Of a stretch of DNA of 64,000 bases, positions 60,045 through 64,000 are shown in pieces. The stretch comes from W425 sp964503235 (GTDB lineage: Bacteria > Chloroflexota > Dehalococcoidia > Dehalococcoidales > RBG-16-60-22), in NCBI GenBank assembly GCA_964503235.1, contig CAZCZJ010000001.1:1-64000 (forward strand), given 5' to 3'. The notes under the pieces were generated by a model that saw only the letters and a program-made list of their open reading frames with translations, did no database searches and was not told the DNA's origin. The first letter of the stretch is position 1. The number at the start of each line of letters is the position of its first letter. The position numbers and the translations under genes are program-made.

Positions 60045-63000
60045 TTAGCCCCCTGTTTCCATAATCTGCAATATACCCTGAAGAGGCACGCTTACCCAGT
60101 CCGGACGATTATTCAACTCGTAGCTGACTTCATACAGGGCTTTATCCAGCAGAAAAGCATCCAGAAGAATTTTAAGCTGGTCAGGTTTATCCGGCAGAAG
60201 CCCCGTCTGGGCCATTATATCCAGATATGCATTTAGAAATTCTGCAGAGACCCAGGTATACCAGTATTGCGCCCAGCGCTGCAGCAGCGGCAGGCTATCT
60301 TCCGTCTTGGACAGTAATGACGCCTGTTTCATTATAGCGCTGTGCGTCGCATAGTGGAAGGAACGAAGCATCCCGGCCACGTCACGCAACGGTGAACGCT
60401 TGAGTCGCCTCTCGCTGAGCGAACGCGCTGGTTCACCCTCAAAATCAATGATAACAAAGTCATTGCCCGTATATAGCACCTGCCCAAGGTGGTAATCTCC
60501 ATGACAGCGAATGCGTACCGCCGCTATTTTTTGCTTACGGATTAAATTGTAGCGCTCAACGATGTCCTTTTCCATATCCAGTATTTGCCTGGCCTCCTCA
60601 CGCTGTTCTTCCGGCAGGTGCCTGAGACGCTCCTCGAGTAACCGCATGGTGCGTATGGCATAACCTCGCAGTGATTGGTACAGGGATGTCTGGTACATCA
60701 TGGTATACGGTTCCGGGGCAAAGTCAGGATTTTGCAGGCCCGAAGCCAGTGCTATATGAAGCTCCGCGGTACGCTGCCCCAGGAGTTGCGCCGAAGCCAG
60801 GTATGGCCCGATAGTCTCCTGGGCAAGCGCAGGGGGCTCTTTCGATAGAGAAAGCAAGGGTCTCCGGGGAATCGGTGGAGCCTGTACGGTGGGGTGTGTC
60901 ATCACTTCACCCAAATAGCGTTCTAAAAAGTCCAGGGTATACGCCCAGGCATCACCCTCATTCGGCACGAAGCTCTGCAGGATAGCCAGACTAAGCGGTT
61001 TACGGCGGCCCTGTTGATATTCCAGAGTACCGGCCACCTGCGAGATATTGATAAAGGGGGTATTTCCCGTGAGGAATTTACTTATCTCCACATCGGGATT
61101 AATCCCTTCTTCAAGTCGTCGGAATAGCTTCAAGAAAAGCTGGTTCCCGTACATAACCGAGGTATTGCTCTGCTCGACATTCATAGGAACCGGTGATAAG
61201 TCGGTATCTCCTGAGCCGCGTACCCGGCGAAAAATTCTGGTTGGTGAGGTCTGAATCTCACCGGATTTCCCCTTGAATGTACGCCTTCGGCCCATAGCTT
61301 TAAGCAACATGGCGCAGAAATCTTTGTCGACCATGCTATCGAAGAGAACGTCCTCGCCGTTTTTACCTCGCTGCTTCAATTTCGCAATAATTGCATTGGG
61401 ATACCCTTCACCCAATTTATCTCCTTTCTCAGAGGGAGTGACGGCGACGGGAATGGCATAGGTCTCCGGCTCCCCTTCCGAGTAATTGACCTGAAACAGG
61501 ATGATATAGGCATTCGAGCTATCGAAATGCAGAGGAACGATATCCTGAATCTCCGCCCCCCAGGCCTCTCTCGCCTTACCGCGAAACCACCGCCGACTTT
61601 TTATATAGTCCAGCAACACCGCATCAAGGATGAACCAGTTCTCCTTTTTCCCGAAGAGACTTTCCTCAGTCTCGCGCATTACCGGCACTTCTCTGATTTC
61701 CTCGGTGGGCGGGGCGTGCAGACTCAGGGCTTCGGCGGGCTCCTGCTCCAGGGAAAACCAGAAAAAGGCATAAGGACTTAATGTGAAATAGTATTTACCA
61801 TCTACAACGGGCGCAAATTCCACTCTCCCGAAAAGGTCGACCGGCCTCCAGCCGTTAAACTCGGAGAGATCCAGCTGAGTCTGCTGCGCCAGATGGGATA
61901 GGTTGGCCACCACCAAAATAGTCTCTCCCTCGTAGCGGCGCAGGTAGGTGAGGACTTTGCGGTTCTCCGGGCTCAGGAACTCTATGCTACCGCGTCCGAA
62001 GGCTTGGTAGCGTTTACGCAGGGCAATGATACGTTTCATCCACCAGAGAAGAGAATCGGTATTGTTCAACTGGTTTTCCACGTTGACGGCTTCATAGTGA
62101 TATTCGGGGTCGATAATTGGCGGCAGGTAGAGCCTCTGCGGATTGGCGTGGGAGAAACCGGCATTCCTTCCCGGGTTCCACTGCATCGGCGTACGGACAC
62201 CGTTGCGATCACCGAGATAGAAATTGTCTCCCATACCGATTTCATCGCCGTAGTAGATAACCGGCGTCCCCGGCAGTGAGAAAAGCAGGCTGTTCATCAG
62301 CTCAATCTTTTTCCGGTCGTTGCTGAGCAACGGGGCGAGGCGGCGGCGAATACCCAGGTTAAGGCGAGCCGTTGTATCCGCGGCATATACCCGGTACATG
62401 TAGTCCCGCTCCTCGTCGGTGACCATCTCCAGAGTCAGTTCATCATGGTTACGCAGGAACAGAGCCCACTGGCAGTTATCCAAGATGGCCGGTGTCTGCT
62501 GAAGTATATCAATTATCGGGAAACGGTCTTCCATACGGAGAGCCATAAAAAGACGGGGCATGATGGGAAAATTAAAGGCCATGTGGAACTCATCACCATC
62601 GCCGAAATAGGCTACGGCATCCTCAGGCCACTGATTGGCTTCGGCCAGCAGCATACGGTTCTTGAATTTCTTATCTATATGAGCACGAAGTTCCTTTATA
62701 AAGGCATGGCTCTCCGGCAGGTTTTCACAACTCGTCCCCTCTCGCTCGTAAAGGTAGGGAACGGCATCGACGCGCATTCCGTCAATCCCCATCCTCAACC
62801 AGAAGTCCATTACCCTGAGGATAGCCTTTCTGGTCGCCGGGTTATCATAGTTGAGGTCTGGCTGGTGAGAATAAAAGCGGTGCCAGTAATACGCTTTCCC
62901 CACCGGGTCCCATGCCCAGTTGGAGGTCTCATAATCCTTAAAGATAATGCGGGCATCCTTGTATTCCTCCGCGGTGTCGCTCCACACATAGAAATCGCGG

Positions 63001-63404
63001 TAGCGGCTCCCCGGTGGGGACTTGCGTGCCCGCTGGAACCAGGGGTGCTGGTCGGAGGTGTGATTAACCACCAGCTCGGTGATAACGCGGATGCCGTGGC
63101 GGTGCGCCTCGTCAACAAAGGTCTGGAAGTTAGCCATCGTGCCGTAGGCAGGCTGGATATTAAAATAATCGGAGATATCATAGCCGTCGTCCCTGAGAGG
63201 AGAAGGATAAAAGGGAAGCAGCCAGACCGCGGTAATCCCGAGGTCTTCAAGATAATCGAGCTTATCTATCAATCCCAATAAGTCACCCGCACCATCGGCA
63301 TCGCTGTCGCTAAAAGCACGGACATGGACCTCGTAGATTATGGCATCCTTATACCATAACGGGTTATCGTCGACTTGCCATGATTCTTTACTTCGTCTAG
63401 CCAT
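60045..63404 (-). CDS. treS: Trehalose synthase-maltokinase fusion (TreS-Mak)
   Basis: A 1119-residue fusion. The N-terminal part (about 1-560) is TreS, a GH13 enzyme with GMRVDAVPYLYEREG, LLAEANQWPED and FLRNHDELTLE. The C-terminal part (about 600-1119) is a maltokinase with the kinase motif HGDYHLGQVL and the metal-binding IIDFEGEPA. It interconverts trehalose and maltose and phosphorylates the maltose. In mycobacteria maltose-1-phosphate then feeds GlgE; no glgE is seen here. It lies 7 bases after the REC-like gene and 10 before glgB. Confidence 0.92.
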   Translation of the reverse strand: MARRSKESWQVDDNPLWYKDAIIYEVHVRAFSDSDADGAGDLLGLIDKLDYLEDLGITAVWLLPFYPSPLRDDGYDISDYFNIQPAYGTMANFQTFVDEAHRHGIRVITELVVNHTSDQHPWFQRARKSPPGSRYRDFYVWSDTAEEYKDARIIFKDYETSNWAWDPVGKAYYWHRFYSHQPDLNYDNPATRKAILRVMDFWLRMGIDGMRVDAVPYLYEREGTSCENLPESHAFIKELRAHIDKKFKNRMLLAEANQWPEDAVAYFGDGDEFHMAFNFPIMPRLFMALRMEDRFPIIDILQQTPAILDNCQWALFLRNHDELTLEMVTDEERDYMYRVYAADTTARLNLGIRRRLAPLLSNDRKKIELMNSLLFSLPGTPVIYYGDEIGMGDNFYLGDRNGVRTPMQWNPGRNAGFSHANPQRLYLPPIIDPEYHYEAVNVENQLNNTDSLLWWMKRIIALRKRYQAFGRGSIEFLSPENRKVLTYLRRYEGETILVVANLSHLAQQTQLDLSEFNGWRPVDLFGRVEFAPVVDGKYYFTLSPYAFFWFSLEQEPAEALSLHAPPTEEIREVPVMRETEESLFGKKENWFILDAVLLDYIKSRRWFRGKAREAWGAEIQDIVPLHFDSSNAYIILFQVNYSEGEPETYAIPVAVTPSEKGDKLGEGYPNAIIAKLKQRGKNGEDVLFDSMVDKDFCAMLLKAMGRRRTFKGKSGEIQTSPTRIFRRVRGSGDTDLSPVPMNVEQSNTSVMYGNQLFLKLFRRLEEGINPDVEISKFLTGNTPFINISQVAGTLEYQQGRRKPLSLAILQSFVPNEGDAWAYTLDFLERYLGEVMTHPTVQAPPIPRRPLLSLSKEPPALAQETIGPYLASAQLLGQRTAELHIALASGLQNPDFAPEPYTMMYQTSLYQSLRGYAIRTMRLLEERLRHLPEEQREEARQILDMEKDIVERYNLIRKQKIAAVRIRCHGDYHLGQVLYTGNDFVIIDFEGEPARSLSERRLKRSPLRDVAGMLRSFHYATHSAIMKQASLLSKTEDSLPLLQRWAQYWYTWVSAEFLNAYLDIMAQTGLLPDKPDQLKILLDAFLLDKALYEVSYELNNRPDWVSVPLQGILQIMETGG

Positions 63405-63411
63405 ATCTTAC

Positions 63412-63822
63412 TCACCAAGTCAATGTATATATATATTCCAGCAACTCCTTTATACCTAGAGGCTTCACCAGCAGGCAGCTGGCACCGTGTTTCATGCTCT
63501 CCCTCTGAATAAGAGGGCTGCGCTGTGGAGAAATTACAATATATGGTATCTTGGCTTTACGCAACGTATCGCAGCGCTCCCAGATACGCTGGTCAAAGCC
63601 TGAAAGGTCTATCAGGACAAGGTCTATTTTCTTACTTATTCGAATTCTTTCATCCAGTTCTTCTAAGCTGGCAGCGTTCTGCGTATCATAGCCTTCTTTT
63701 ACTAGCTGTTGTGACAGCAGTCCCAGATCAGCTTGGTTACTATTGGCTACTACAATTACTGGCTTCTTGGCCAATGCGGTGAGAGTGTCTTTAATACCCT
63801 TACCTACTTTCTCTATTCTCAT
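63412..63822 (-). CDS. CheY-like receiver domain protein, degenerate
   Basis: A 136-residue single receiver domain. A GTG at 63837 lies inside the SD itself; GAGGAGG then 6 bases leads to the ATG at 63822, chosen here. The phospho-acceptor position is D72 (LVLIDLSG), with S98 (YIVISPQ) and K120 (LLVKPLG). The usual acidic pair after the first strand is replaced by N27-S28-N29 (VVANSNQAD), so Mg2+ binding and phosphorylation are doubtful. It leads the treS-glgB operon and may set its expression or enzyme activity by protein contact (inference). There is no output domain. Confidence 0.7.
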   Translation of the reverse strand: MRIEKVGKGIKDTLTALAKKPVIVVANSNQADLGLLSQQLVKEGYDTQNAASLEELDERIRISKKIDLVLIDLSGFDQRIWERCDTLRKAKIPYIVISPQRSPLIQRESMKHGASCLLVKPLGIKELLEYIYTLTW

Positions 63823-64000
63823 ATGACGCCTCCTCACAGGCTCTAACTTTCAACTCCATTGGCCACACTGAGTGACTGCCCGATGCCAGTGTCGTTTATT
63901 TGCAGTCATAGCTCATTTTTCTTAAAGGCAAGGTATTCCTAGCCCGTTCACTTAGCGACAGGGAACCCCACCCTCACTAATGTCCTTACAGCCACGATAA

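Noticed and set aside
60045..63404. Open frames on the plus strand within treS, such as 62445-63281
   Set aside because: They are antisense to clearly conserved GH13 and kinase motifs, lack SD sites and have no recognisable domains.
1..64000. tRNA, rRNA or known riboswitch genes
   Set aside because: I looked in the intergenic gaps for cloverleaf ends, rRNA-conserved stretches and familiar riboswitch cores and saw none; a covariance-model search would be the decisive test.

Overview
This 64 kb window (moderate GC, roughly 50-53% by eye) looks like a chromosome segment of an anaerobic bacterium. The gene families (tungsten aldehyde:ferredoxin oxidoreductase, indolepyruvate-type ferredoxin oxidoreductase, ADP-forming acyl-CoA synthetase, many CoA-transferase, SDR and FAD-oxidase genes, bacterial SD sites and -10/-35 boxes) fit an uncultured Chloroflexota/Dehalococcoidia-like lineage. 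That placement is inference from gene content, not a phylogeny. I saw no rRNA, tRNA, CRISPR array or prophage.

Layout. (1) 1-17.8 kb: a catabolic region of small operons. It holds tandem amidohydrolases, a GctAB/IpdAB-like CoA-transferase pair, a VOC epimerase-like protein with a zinc alcohol dehydrogenase, a split transketolase and a bicupin, and an operon of SDR, membrane protein, HMG-CoA-synthase-like/DUF35 fusion, thiolase, SCOT-like CoA transferase and SDR. It ends with a convergent ADP-forming acyl-CoA synthetase. Together these could oxidise or cleave an organic acid as CoA thioesters and recover ATP; the substrate is unknown. (2) 18.2-23.9 kb: a GlcDEF-like set of two FAD oxidases and one CCG-domain Fe-S protein. 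A second copy of the Fe-S gene lies 10.5 kb away with an identical internal tract. (3) 24-27.3 kb: a CotH-VTC-DUF4956 cluster (surface kinase-like lipoprotein, polyphosphate-polymerase-like enzyme, membrane protein). (4) 27.3-30.2 kb: a GC-rich catalase behind a leader that looks like a transcription attenuator, then a lipoprotein. (5) 32-43 kb: redox genes. These are AOR with its ferredoxin, a selenocysteine-type MsrA with an in-frame UGA, small Fe-S and zinc-ribbon proteins, twin FAD oxidoreductases, and an IorAB pair in which IorA carries an inserted GltD-like NAD(P)H/FAD module. (6) 44.5-49 kb: the MoxR-DUF58-transglutaminase module. (7) 49.3-63.8 kb: an alpha-glucan/trehalose locus, malQ-treZ-GH57-treY converging on REC-treS/maltokinase-glgB.

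Two families of palindromic repeats fill many gaps. Family A (arms GTCATTGCGAG ... CTCGCAATGAC) occurs as two solo copies and once split around a small GIY-YIG nuclease gene, which suggests a mobile element with its own nuclease. Family B (C-rich arm ... TCTGTTTGAGAGGGG arm) occupies most of the gene-free spacers longer than 300 bp.

The observations most worth follow-up are the Sec-MsrA with a bSECIS-like hairpin, the GIY-YIG/palindrome element, the IorA-GltD insertion fusion, the gene-conversion tract, and the catalase leader.
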